Part shown: piece after piece, positions 56,352-64,000 of the stretch
How the letters are laid out: the number at the start of each line of letters is the position of its first letter
How positions within the stretch are numbered: position 1 is the stretch's first letter
NCBI RefSeq assembly: GCF_040790665.1
Contig: NZ_CP160849.1
Span: forward strand, 1,178,001-1,242,000
Length of the DNA stretch: 64,000 bases
From: Sulfitobacter pontiacus
Lineage (GTDB): Bacteria > Pseudomonadota > Alphaproteobacteria > Rhodobacterales > Rhodobacteraceae
Direction of reading: 5' to 3'
Notes under the pieces: generated by a model
Seen by the model: only the letters and a program-made list of their open reading frames with translations
Database searches by the model: none
Told to the model about the DNA's origin: nothing
Made by a program: the position numbers and the translations under genes

Positions 56352-57184
56352 CAGCGCAACGCCGCCAGACGTGTTTCATGGTCCACCGTCGGCCGCGCGC
56401 CAAACCACCGTTCGAACCCCGGCACCGCCTGATGCAAAAGCATGCCTAAACCGTCAACAGTGACGCATCCTGCCGCCTCTGCGGTTGCCAGAAGCGTGGT
56501 TTTCAACGGCGCATAGACCAGATCTGTAACCACGGTATCGGCGCGCAGCCCATCAAGCGGCACGCGCAGCTCGGGTTTTCCGATCATCCCCAGCGACGTC
56601 GTGTTCACCACGAGGCCGGCATGGCTGACCATCGTCCCCGCCTGCGACCAGTCATAGACCGTCACACGGTTGCCAAAGACCGACCGCAACCGTTCGGCCC
56701 GCACACGGGTGCGATTGGCGAGCAGGATCTCGGGCACGCCGGCGTCCAGTAGCGAAGAGATCACGGCCCGCGCGGCGCCACCGGCACCAAAGACGCAGGC
56801 GGGGCCATTACCCGGCACCCAATCCGGCGCGCCTGCCTTGAGATTTTCAATAAACCCGTAACCGTCCGTATTATCGCCCTGAATTTTACCGTCTGCGCGG
56901 AAGGTGATCGTATTCACGGCCCCAATCATCGCGGCGCGGTCTGTGATGATATCTGCGATCTCGATCACCGCTTCTTTATGGGGGATCGTGACATTGGCCC
57001 CGATGAACCCCATTTTCGGCATCGCCTCAAGCACTTGGCGGAGGTCTTCGGGTTCGACGTGTAGCGGGATATAGGCCCCCTGCAGGCCAAGCGTTTTCAG
57101 CCAATGGCCATGGATCTGCGGGGATTTTGAATGGGCAATCGGCGACCCGATCACACCTGCTAACGGTATTTTAGCCAAGCTCAT
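56351..57184 (-). CDS. aroE: Shikimate dehydrogenase
   Basis: A 277-residue NADPH-dependent enzyme that reduces 3-dehydroshikimate to shikimate in aromatic amino acid synthesis. The substrate site has GVIGSPIAHSKSPQIH and the catalytic Lys in NVTIPHKE; the nucleotide loop is CVFGAGGAARAVI with LANRTR. It overlaps maf by 4 bp (ATG within the maf 3' end) and coaE by one base. Confidence 0.95.
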   Translation of the reverse strand: MSLAKIPLAGVIGSPIAHSKSPQIHGHWLKTLGLQGAYIPLHVEPEDLRQVLEAMPKMGFIGANVTIPHKEAVIEIADIITDRAAMIGAVNTITFRADGKIQGDNTDGYGFIENLKAGAPDWVPGNGPACVFGAGGAARAVISSLLDAGVPEILLANRTRVRAERLRSVFGNRVTVYDWSQAGTMVSHAGLVVNTTSLGMIGKPELRVPLDGLRADTVVTDLVYAPLKTTLLATAEAAGCVTVDGLGMLLHQAVPGFERWFGARPTVDHETRLAALR

Positions 57185-57780
57185 GCGGATAGATCCCCCC
57201 GTAGCGTCAGATAATTCAACAGTTCAAGCAGGGGTAACCCTAGGACATTAAAGTAATCGCCTACAATGCCGCTGAACAGCCTGACGCCTTCCTCTTCCAG
57301 CTTATACGCGCCGACCGCATGTTGGATACTATCCCAGTTCCGCGCGACATACTCCTCTATATAGCTGTCGGACGCGTCGCGCATGCGCAGCCGCACCTGA
57401 CCCACGTGACGCCAGATCGGTTTGCCATCCTCGACGATCACGGCGGCGGATAGCAAGCTATGGCGATCGCCGCGCAGGGATTTCAGCTGGGCAATCGCCT
57501 CGTCTGGCGTGGCGGGTTTTGACAGCAGCGTTCCGCGATGGTCGAGCACCTGATCACAGCCCATCACCAAGGCGCCCGGGGTCTTGTCGCTGACTTTGCG
57601 GGCTTTCATCTCGGCCAATGTATCGGCGATGTCGCGAGGGGGTGCCTGCTCTGCCAGCAGGGCCATCTTAATCATTTGTTCATCTATTCGCGCCACGCTC
57701 ACCTCATGGGGGACGCAGGCCTGTTGCAGCAGTTGTGACCGGATCGACGACCCGGAGGCGAGGATGAAACGTTGGGGCAT
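57181..57780 (-). CDS. maf: Maf family nucleotide pyrophosphatase
   Basis: A 199-residue Maf-type nucleoside triphosphate pyrophosphatase, a house-cleaning enzyme for non-canonical nucleotides. The N-terminal FILASGSSIRSQLL, the lysine-containing EMKARKV, VMGCDQVL with the catalytic Asp, and the GDYFNVLGLPLLELL end all match. The start at 57780 is the first base left of the probable origin region. It begins the maf-aroE-coaE-dnaQ string. Confidence 0.93.
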   Translation of the reverse strand: MPQRFILASGSSIRSQLLQQACVPHEVSVARIDEQMIKMALLAEQAPPRDIADTLAEMKARKVSDKTPGALVMGCDQVLDHRGTLLSKPATPDEAIAQLKSLRGDRHSLLSAAVIVEDGKPIWRHVGQVRLRMRDASDSYIEEYVARNWDSIQHAVGAYKLEEEGVRLFSGIVGDYFNVLGLPLLELLNYLTLRGDLSA

Positions 57781-58184
57781 GGGGATAAACCTGTGTGCGA
57801 CGCTAGGAAGTTCTTAGGGATTTTTCCCCCGAATGGCGAGAGTGCGCGAAAGCGTCGGGAAAACCCCTGCCTGCCAGCGGGAAATTCCAGTTTTATACGG
57901 GGCGGCATAAGGATAAAACGCAAACCCCCTGAACGGAGTTAATCCCAAGCTTATCCACAAAGCTACACAGTTTATCCCCTGAAATTTTTTTATTTAAGTA
58001 TTTGAAAAAGGGTGAATTTATCCGCGCGGCGCCGAGTTATCATCGATACGGGATTCACAACATGCACAGGTGGATAAATCGAGGTACAAAACAGTAATCC
58101 ACAGAAAATGATCCCCCTACTTACATCATCATCTTTCTTCTTTTCTTATTTATATTAGTAAGAAGGCACCAACCGGAGTGTGAC
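57781..58184. other. Probable chromosomal replication origin (oriC)
   Basis: A 404-bp non-coding stretch between divergent maf and hemJ. It holds one perfect DnaA box TTATCCACA (57951-57959), two one-mismatch boxes (58069-58077 on the minus strand, 58095-58103), and weaker TTATCC sites at 57972 and 58018. Two very AT-rich runs could unwind: 57981-58020 and 58112-58163. A GATTC (GAnTC methylation) site lies at 58052. Gene order (maf-aroE-coaE-dnaQ on one side, rho-mnmE-mnmG-rsmG-parA on the other) and two parS sites within 6 kb support the call. Confidence 0.72.
57951..57959 (+). promoter_or_regulatory. Perfect DnaA box
   Basis: TTATCCACA, the consensus DnaA-binding sequence, at the left edge of the AT-rich run of the probable origin. 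Confidence 0.7.
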
Positions 58185-58634
58185 ATGACCGACTTGCTTG
58201 CCATCGCCTATCCTTGGGTAAAATCGCTTCATATCATCTCGGTCATTTCGTGGATGGCGGCGCTGTTCTATCTGCCGCGGCTTCTCGTGCATCATACAGA
58301 GCAGGTGGGCCAAAGCGGCAAGACCCACGATCTTTTCAAGATGATGGAGTTCAAGCTTGCCACCGTGATCATGCGCCCGGCGATGATCGGCACCTGGATT
58401 TTCGGGCTCGCGCTGGTGTTCACACCGGGCATCGTCGACTGGGCCGCTGTGTGGCCCTGGACGAAGGGGGCAAGCGTATTTGCGATGACAGGGTTCCACG
58501 GGTGGCTTGTCGGGCGTGTGAAGGCCTTTGCAGCGGGGGAGAACCGGCTGAGCGGTAAACGTTACCGGATCATGAACGAGGTCCCGACGCTGCTGATGAT
58601 CATCATTGTAGTCTCGGTCGTCGTGAAATTCTAA
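58185..58634 (+). CDS. hemJ: Protoporphyrinogen oxidase HemJ
   Basis: A 149-residue membrane enzyme that oxidises protoporphyrinogen IX to protoporphyrin IX, the oxidase type used by most alphaproteobacteria. Four membrane helices are visible. The conserved VKSLHIISVISWMAALFYLPRL at the start carries the essential His, and RPAMIGTW and the GFHGWLVGRVKAFA block follow. A GGAG lies 9 bases before the ATG. It directly flanks the probable origin, where Caulobacter and Rickettsia have hemE. Confidence 0.92.
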   Translation: MTDLLAIAYPWVKSLHIISVISWMAALFYLPRLLVHHTEQVGQSGKTHDLFKMMEFKLATVIMRPAMIGTWIFGLALVFTPGIVDWAAVWPWTKGASVFAMTGFHGWLVGRVKAFAAGENRLSGKRYRIMNEVPTLLMIIIVVSVVVKF

Positions 58635-58757
58635 GCTGATTGACGAAACCCGCCATTCTGAGTATGTGTTTCCTGCACCCCGTCCGGGGACCGTATACAT
58701 CTGCCCATTTTTATGACACGACCCGCCCGCATTCCGGGATCGGAACAGGATATTTTC

Positions 58758-60029
58758 ATGACAACTGAAACACTTAACCTTGCCGATCTAAAGGCGCAGA
58801 CGCCCAAGAATCTTCTGGCGATGGCCGAAGAGCTTGAGATCGAAAACGCATCGACCATGCGTAAAGGCGAAATGATGTTCCAGATCCTGCGCGAACGTGC
58901 GGATGAAGGCTGGGAAATCTCGGGCGATGGTGTGCTGGAAGTGTTGCAGGACGGGTTTGGCTTCCTGCGGTCGCCCGAAGCGAACTATCTGCCGGGCCCC
59001 GACGACATTTACGTCTCGCCCGAGATGATCCGCCAGCACTCGCTGCGCACCGGCGACACAATCGAAGGTCTGATCAAGGCGCCAGATGATGCGGAGCGGT
59101 ATTTCGCGCTGACAGATGTCACCAAGATCAACTTTGAAGAGCCGGAAAAAGCGCGCCACAAGGTGGCCTTTGAAAACCTGACGCCGCTTTACCCCGATGA
59201 ACGTCTGACGATGGAAGTCGATGATCCGACGATCAAGGACCGGTCGTCGCGTATCATCGATCTGGTATCGCCCATCGGTAAGGGACAGCGCTGCTTGATC
59301 GTGGCGCCGCCACGGACCGGTAAAACGGTTCTGCTGCAAAACATCGCGAATTCGATCGAACAGAACCACCCCGAGTGCTACTTGATCGTTCTGCTGATTG
59401 ACGAACGCCCCGAAGAAGTCACTGATATGCAGCGTAGTGTCAAAGGGGAGGTTGTTTCTTCGACCTTCGACGAGCCTGCAACGCGCCACGTGGCCGTGTC
59501 GGAAATGGTCATCGAAAAGGCGAAACGTCTGGTCGAGCATAAGCGCGACGTTGTGATCTTGCTGGATTCGATCACCCGTCTGGGCCGTGCGTTCAACACT
59601 GTTGTGCCGTCGTCGGGTAAGGTTCTGACCGGTGGTGTTGATGCCAACGCGCTGCAACGCCCCAAACGTTTCTTCGGCGCCGCGCGGAACATCGAAGAGG
59701 GTGGGTCGCTGACCATTATCGCCACCGCGCTGATCGACACCGGCAGCCGCATGGACGAGGTGATCTTTGAAGAATTCAAAGGGACTGGTAACTCTGAAAT
59801 CGTGCTGGATCGCAAGATTGCGGACAAGCGGGTCTTCCCTGCGATTGATATTCTCAAGTCCGGTACGCGGAAAGAGGATCTGCTGGTCGACAAAAACGAT
59901 CTGCAAAAGACCTTTGTATTGCGTCGCATTCTGAACCCGATGGGCACGACGGATGCGATTGAATTCCTGATCGGGAAGTTGAAGCAAACCAAGACGAACT
60001 CCGATTTCTTCGACTCAATGAATAGCTAA
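58758..60029 (+). CDS. rho: Transcription termination factor Rho
   Basis: A 423-residue hexameric RNA helicase that ends transcription at Rho-dependent sites. The N-terminal RNA-binding domain has [20 protein letters not shown] and the [17 protein letters not shown] primary site. Walker A is VAPPRTGKT (about 182-190), Walker [14 protein letters not shown] and the Q/R loops follow, ending ...[10 protein letters not shown]. The start at 58758 has AGGA 8 bases upstream. It is 30 bp before mnmE. Confidence 0.97.
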   Translation: MTTETLNLADLKAQTPKNLLAMAEELEIENASTMRKGEMMFQILRERADEGWEISGDGVLEVLQDGFGFLRSPEANYLPGPDDIYVSPEMIRQHSLRTGDTIEGLIKAPDDAERYFALTDVTKINFEEPEKARHKVAFENLTPLYPDERLTMEVDDPTIKDRSSRIIDLVSPIGKGQRCLIVAPPRTGKTVLLQNIANSIEQNHPECYLIVLLIDERPEEVTDMQRSVKGEVVSSTFDEPATRHVAVSEMVIEKAKRLVEHKRDVVILLDSITRLGRAFNTVVPSSGKVLTGGVDANALQRPKRFFGAARNIEEGGSLTIIATALIDTGSRMDEVIFEEFKGTGNSEIVLDRKIADKRVFPAIDILKSGTRKEDLLVDKNDLQKTFVLRRILNPMGTTDAIEFLIGKLKQTKTNSDFFDSMNS

Positions 60030-60041
60030 ATATTCACTTAA

Positions 60042-60059
60042 ATCAGTGGGTTAACTGAT
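60042..60059 (+). promoter_or_regulatory. Short hairpin abutting the mnmE start codon
   Basis: ATCAGT and ACTGAT form a perfect 6-bp stem with loop GGGTTA, ending at the base before the mnmE ATG. The only Shine-Dalgarno-like bases (GTGGG) fall in the stem and loop. The stem is short and may be chance. Confidence 0.35.
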
Positions 60060-61346
60060 ATGGATACGATATTCGCCCAAGCCACAGCGCAGGGGCGGGC
60101 CGGTGTTTGCGTCATTCGTATCTCGGGCCCGCAGGCGTTTTTTATCGCTGAAACCATCGCGCAGCCATTGCCCGCCCCGCGGCTGGCCGCCGTGCGGGCA
60201 ATTAGTGACGCCGATGGGCAGGTCATTGATCGTGCCCTTGTCCTGACTTTCGAAGGCCCGAACAGCTTTACCGGCGAAGATACGGTCGAGCTTCATTTGC
60301 ATGGCAGCATCGCGGTGGTGCGTGCGGTGCTGTCGCTGCTCTCTGGTTTTAACGGCACGCGCCTTGCCGAGCCGGGCGAATTTACCCGCCGTGCGATGGA
60401 GAATGGCAAGCTGGATCTCACGCAGGTTGAAGGCTTGGGTGACCTCATCGAGGCAGAGACCGAAGCCCAGCGAAAACAAGCATTGCGCGTTTTGTCCGGG
60501 CACTTGGGTCAAAAGGTCGATATCTGGCGCGAAAAACTGATCCGAGCGGCCGCTCTGCTTGAGGTGACCATCGATTTCGCGGATGAAGACGTTCCCGTCG
60601 ACGTCTCGCCCGAGGTTACGGAACTGCTGAATGCGGTGAACGCCGATATTCTGGCTGAAATCGCCGGTACCCATACGGCCGAACGTATCCGAACGGGTTT
60701 TGAGGTCGCGATCATCGGCCGACCCAATGCCGGGAAATCGACTTTGTTGAACGCATTGGCGGGGCGCGATGCAGCGATCACCTCTGCCGTGGCGGGTACG
60801 ACGCGCGACGTGATCGAGGTCCGGATGGACCTTGGTGGCCTGCCGGTGACCTTGCTGGATACGGCAGGCTTGCGCGAGGGGGCGGACGAGGTCGAATCCA
60901 TCGGGATCGACCGCGCGAAAACCCGCGGCGAGCAAGCTGACCTGCGCGTGTTTTTGAGTGAAGAGGGTGAGGATCTGCCTGTTGCCGCAGTTGCGGATGA
61001 TATCGTCCTGCGACCAAAGGCTGACTTACGCGATAGCGCGGACGACGCTATATCTGGTGTGACAGGGCAGGGCGTACCGCAGCTGATAGAAAGAATACAG
61101 GCCATCCTTGGCGCGCGAAGTCTGAATGCCGGCCTTGCGACGCACGAACGTCACCGCGTTGCATTGCAGAAATCAGCCGAGGGATTAGCCGCTGCGATGT
61201 TGGTTCTGGATCACGGGCCCGATCAATATGATATAGCATCAGAAGAACTGCGCCATTCGATTCGCGCACTTGAGGCGCTGGTAGGCCGAATTGACGTTGA
61301 GAACCTGCTGGATGTAATCTTTTCGAGCTTTTGCTTGGGAAAATAG
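60060..61346 (+). CDS. mnmE: tRNA modification GTPase MnmE
   Basis: A 428-residue GTPase that, with MnmG, makes the 5-carboxymethylaminomethyl group on wobble U34 of tRNAs. The N-terminal folate-binding domain starts [20 protein letters not shown] and includes [21 protein letters not shown]. The G domain has GRPNAGKS (220-227) and TTRDV and DTAGLRE. The C-terminus ends FCLGK, with the essential Cys at 425. It is shorter than the E. coli protein, as usual in this group. Confidence 0.96.
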   Translation: MDTIFAQATAQGRAGVCVIRISGPQAFFIAETIAQPLPAPRLAAVRAISDADGQVIDRALVLTFEGPNSFTGEDTVELHLHGSIAVVRAVLSLLSGFNGTRLAEPGEFTRRAMENGKLDLTQVEGLGDLIEAETEAQRKQALRVLSGHLGQKVDIWREKLIRAAALLEVTIDFADEDVPVDVSPEVTELLNAVNADILAEIAGTHTAERIRTGFEVAIIGRPNAGKSTLLNALAGRDAAITSAVAGTTRDVIEVRMDLGGLPVTLLDTAGLREGADEVESIGIDRAKTRGEQADLRVFLSEEGEDLPVAAVADDIVLRPKADLRDSADDAISGVTGQGVPQLIERIQAILGARSLNAGLATHERHRVALQKSAEGLAAAMLVLDHGPDQYDIASEELRHSIRALEALVGRIDVENLLDVIFSSFCLGK

Positions 61347-61352
61347 ATGGAG

Positions 61353-61368
61353 TGTTTCACGTGAAACA
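61353..61368. repeat. parS centromere site containing the mnmG start codon
   Basis: TGTTTCACGTGAAACA is a perfect match to the 16-bp ParB-binding consensus. The GTG at 61361-61363 inside it is the best start codon for mnmG. parA begins 2.5 kb to the right. Confidence 0.9.
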
Positions 61369-63223
61369 TTTTGACGTGATAGTTATCGGTGGCGGCCATG
61401 CCGGAGCCGAAGCGGCCCACGCATCCGCGCGTATGGGCGCGAATACTGCTTTGATCACGATGTCGCGCGATGGGATCGGGGTGATGTCCTGCAATCCGGC
61501 TATCGGTGGGCTGGGTAAGGGGCATTTGGTGCGCGAGATTGACGCGCTGGATGGCGTTATGGGGCGTGTCGCGGATAAAGCCGGCATCCAGTTCCGTCTT
61601 TTGAACCGCCGCAAGGGGCCCGCTGTTCAAGGACCGCGGGCGCAAGCGGACCGTGCGATCTATCGGAAAGAAATGCTGGCCGAGACCGAACGTCAGAAAA
61701 ATCTGACCATCGTAGAGGGGGAGGTGACCGACTTCATTCTCGACAATGGCAAGGTTTCTGGTGCCGTTCTTGCCGATGGTGAACAGATCGCAGCGGCTGC
61801 GGTTGTTTTGACCACGGGTACTTTCTTGCGCGGGGTCATCCATATTGGAGATGTGTCGCGCTCCGGCGGTCGGATGGGCGATAAAGCCTCCGTCGACCTG
61901 GCAAACCGCATTGATTCGTTCAACTTGCCACTCGGACGATTGAAAACGGGGACGCCGCCGCGCTTGGACGGACGGACGATTGACTGGGAGAAGCTGGAAT
62001 CGCAACCCGGGGATGATGAGCCTGTCTTGTTCTCTTTCTTGTCAGAGACGACGTCGGCCCCGCAAATCTCCTGCGGCATTACGCATACCAATGAAGAAAC
62101 ACATCAAATTATTCGCGATAACCTGTCGCGCTCCGCGATGTACGGGGGGCATATCGACGGGGTAGGGCCCCGATACTGCCCATCGATCGAAGATAAAGTT
62201 GTCCGCTTCGCTGACAAAACCTCGCACCAAGTTTTCCTGGAGCCTGAGGGTGCCGATGACCACACCATCTACCCCAATGGTATTTCGACCTCGCTGCCTG
62301 AGGATGTTCAGCTTGCCTATGTGCGGTCGATGGTTGGGTTGGAAAATGTAGAAATCATCCAGCCCGGTTATGCGATTGAATATGACTATGTCGACCCCCG
62401 GGCCCTTGATCTGGCCCTTTCCGTGAGGACTGTGGCTGGCCTATATCTCGCTGGTCAGATCAACGGGACCACCGGCTATGAAGAAGCTGCAGCACAAGGT
62501 TTGGTTGCCGGATTGAACGCGGCACTTGCAGCACAGGGTAAAGAGCCGGTGACGTTCAGCCGCGCCGATAGCTATATTGGCGTGATGATTGATGACCTGA
62601 CCACCCGGGGTGTGACAGAGCCCTATCGCATGTTCACCTCTCGCGCCGAATTCCGGTTGTCGCTTCGTGCTGATAACGCTGACCAGCGCCTCACGCCATT
62701 GGCGATTGCCTTGGGCTGCGTATCGCAAGAACGGATTGCGCATTTTAACGCCAAAATGGCCAAGATCGACGCGGCGATGGCAGAACTCACGAAAACGCCC
62801 TATGCATCAAAGGCGATCGAGGCGGCAGGGATCAAGGTCAGCCAAGACGGAACGAAGCGGACCGGTTTCCAACTGTTGGCATTTCCGGATGTGACATTCG
62901 AGCAGATCGTTTTGATTAATCCAGCGCTTGAAACGGTAGAACCCGAAATTCGCCGTCAGGTCGAGCGGGATGCGCTATATGCAAACTATATCGCGCGTCA
63001 GCAACGGGATATCGACCTCCTCCAGAAGGACGAGGCGCATGTTATTCCCGCGAATTTTGATTATGAAGCCATCGACGGGCTGTCAAATGAGCTTACCTCG
63101 AAGCTTTCGCTGACACGCCCGACCAACCTCGCACAGGCGGCCCGAATTGACGGTATGACGCCCTCGGCCTTGACGCTGCTTCTGTCTCATCTCAAGCGCG
63201 GCAGCCAGAAGAAGTCTGCATGA
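61361..63223 (+). CDS. mnmG: tRNA uridine-5-carboxymethylaminomethyl modification enzyme MnmG
   Basis: A 620-residue FAD protein, partner of MnmE. GTG 61361 is chosen: GGAG stands 8 bases upstream and the protein then starts [21 protein letters not shown], the family beginning; an upstream TTG frame overlaps mnmE. FAD contacts are GGGHAGAE and the late [11 protein letters not shown] region; [21 protein letters not shown] is the family signature. The start codon sits inside a perfect parS site, so ParB could affect its expression. The stop overlaps rsmG by ATGA. Confidence 0.95.
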   Translation: MKHFDVIVIGGGHAGAEAAHASARMGANTALITMSRDGIGVMSCNPAIGGLGKGHLVREIDALDGVMGRVADKAGIQFRLLNRRKGPAVQGPRAQADRAIYRKEMLAETERQKNLTIVEGEVTDFILDNGKVSGAVLADGEQIAAAAVVLTTGTFLRGVIHIGDVSRSGGRMGDKASVDLANRIDSFNLPLGRLKTGTPPRLDGRTIDWEKLESQPGDDEPVLFSFLSETTSAPQISCGITHTNEETHQIIRDNLSRSAMYGGHIDGVGPRYCPSIEDKVVRFADKTSHQVFLEPEGADDHTIYPNGISTSLPEDVQLAYVRSMVGLENVEIIQPGYAIEYDYVDPRALDLALSVRTVAGLYLAGQINGTTGYEEAAAQGLVAGLNAALAAQGKEPVTFSRADSYIGVMIDDLTTRGVTEPYRMFTSRAEFRLSLRADNADQRLTPLAIALGCVSQERIAHFNAKMAKIDAAMAELTKTPYASKAIEAAGIKVSQDGTKRTGFQLLAFPDVTFEQIVLINPALETVEPEIRRQVERDALYANYIARQQRDIDLLQKDEAHVIPANFDYEAIDGLSNELTSKLSLTRPTNLAQAARIDGMTPSALTLLLSHLKRGSQKKSA

Positions 63224-63828
63224 TGAGCACCTTTGAAGAGGATGTTTCACGTGAAACATTGGAGAAGCTTCAGCATTTCTCGCAATTGGTCGAGAAATGG
63301 ACCGCGAAGATTAATCTGATTTCCAAGCCGAGCGTCCCCGAGATGTGGGAGCGTCACATTTTGGATTCTCTACAAGTCTATACCCACGCGCCCAATGCGG
63401 GCCATTGGGTAGATCTTGGAAGCGGTGGCGGTTTTCCGGCAATTGTCGTAGCGCTGATGTCGCAGCAAGACGAGCGTGCGACGAAATTTACCTTGGTCGA
63501 AAGCGACCAGCGTAAATGCGCGTTCCTGAGAACAGCCATTCGGGAGCTTGAGCTGAACGCAACAGTGGCGAACGCGCGGATTGAAGCGATTGAGCCCTTG
63601 GAAGCAGACGTTCTAAGCGCGCGGGCGCTGTCCGACTTGACTGCTTTGCTCGGCTTTGCAGATCGCCATCTGTTACCCTCCGGCACTGCGCTTTTCCCGA
63701 AGGGGGAGAACTGGCGCGCAGAGGATGCCGCAGCGAAAGAGACGTGGGCATATACCTGCGACGCGATCCAAAGCCAGACGAACCCATCCGCCGCAATTCT
63801 TAAGATCAAGGAAATCAAACATGTCTGA
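63220..63828 (+). CDS. rsmG: 16S rRNA (guanine-N7) methyltransferase RsmG
   Basis: A 202-residue SAM-dependent methyltransferase that modifies G527 of 16S rRNA; loss gives low-level streptomycin resistance in other bacteria. The SAM loop is [14 protein letters not shown], preceded by [20 protein letters not shown] and followed by [14 protein letters not shown]. It may start at ATG 63220 (ATGA overlap with mnmG) or 63223. A perfect parS lies in codons for DVSRETLE. The 3' end overlaps parA by 8 bp. Confidence 0.95.
   Translation: MMSTFEEDVSRETLEKLQHFSQLVEKWTAKINLISKPSVPEMWERHILDSLQVYTHAPNAGHWVDLGSGGGFPAIVVALMSQQDERATKFTLVESDQRKCAFLRTAIRELELNATVANARIEAIEPLEADVLSARALSDLTALLGFADRHLLPSGTALFPKGENWRAEDAAAKETWAYTCDAIQSQTNPSAAILKIKEIKHV
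63243..63258. repeat. Second parS centromere site, inside rsmG
   Basis: A second perfect TGTTTCACGTGAAACA, 1890 bp from the first and within the first 15 codons of rsmG, where it encodes VSRET. It is 563 bp from the parA start. Confidence 0.9.
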
Positions 63829-64000
63829 TCTGTCTCGACCTTCGGGGCCCAAAATTATTGCGATAGCGAACCAGAAGGGTGGGGTGGGCAAAACCACGAC
63901 GACGATCAACCTCGCGGCGGCTCTGGTTGAGCAGAAGCAGCGCGTTTTGGTGATTGACCTTGATCCGCAGGGCAACGCGTCAACTGGTCTGGGTATTGAA
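63821..64000 (+). CDS. parA: Chromosome partitioning ATPase ParA (5' part, cut by window end)
   Basis: Only the first 60 codons are in the window. The protein begins [18 protein letters not shown], followed by the deviant Walker A KGGVGKTT (residues 19-26) and [17 protein letters not shown], the Walker A' and B blocks of ParA/Soj. ParA moves ParB-parS complexes to segregate new origins. It starts inside the 3' end of rsmG (8-bp overlap). parB is expected to follow outside the window. Confidence 0.95.
   Translation, partial: MSDLSRPSGPKIIAIANQKGGVGKTTTTINLAAALVEQKQRVLVIDLDPQGNASTGLGIE

Overview
The window is a GC-rich, gene-dense alphaproteobacterial chromosome segment, most likely from the Roseobacter group of the Rhodobacteraceae. 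Markers for this are the regB / senC-regA cluster, a heme-linked mic60 homologue (COG4223), DUF2853, DUF1045, an RTX-Hint secreted protein, the tsaE-amgK-murU-addB-addA-trxA string, and an origin-proximal block running dnaQ-coaE-aroE-maf / hemJ-rho-mnmE-mnmG-rsmG-parA. No rRNA, tRNA, CRISPR array, insertion sequence or prophage gene was seen.

Layout. 0-6.2 kb: a family 2 glycosyltransferase and a HlyD-type adaptor on the minus strand, divergent from a 1089-residue RTX/Hint protein; no type I ABC exporter is present beside them. 6.2-12.7 kb: an HdeA-like secreted protein, a three-gene peptide ABC transporter (two permeases and a fused double ATPase, no binding protein) followed by a P1 peptidase, a class I cytochrome c and a fumarylacetoacetase-family hydrolase. 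12.8-19.8 kb: hemD, a mic60-like gene and hemY on the minus strand, divergent from tsaD-gpsA-yciI-EVE. 20-30.4 kb: a di-heme cytochrome peroxidase convergent with a CRTAC1 gene that is translationally coupled to a ROK repressor; the repressor is divergent from a complete xylose uptake and isomerase pathway (xylFHG-xylB-xylA). 30.4-34.1 kb: DUF1045, ahcY, a small secreted protein, an HD hydrolase and a GNAT enzyme. 34.1-38.5 kb: the RegB/RegA redox two-component system with SenC, then a kinase-less PAS protein that may be DivL. 38.6-47.4 kb: overlapping tsaE-amgK-murU-addB-addA, then trxA. 47.4-57.8 kb: a phosphotransferase, hslVU, an MFS transporter, smr, mltA, a Tim44-like gene, fxsA, secB, dnaQ, coaE, aroE and maf. 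57.8-64 kb: a 404-bp non-coding AT-rich region with DnaA boxes (probable chromosomal origin), then hemJ, rho, mnmE, mnmG, rsmG and the start of parA, with two perfect parS sites.

Most of the window is housekeeping. The points most worth a second look are: an 11-bp perfect inverted repeat that would hide the ahcY ribosome binding site; a second perfect 11-bp repeat whose arm contains the start codon of an MFS gene; two perfect parS sites, one of which contains the mnmG start codon; a third parS-like palindrome (14 of 16) about 35 kb away inside xylH; the probable oriC; the PAS protein without a kinase domain at the head of the tsaE-addA string; and the overlap joining a sugar-type ROK repressor to a secreted CRTAC1 protein. 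All functional calls rest on motifs, gene order and reading-frame geometry; no database search was run.
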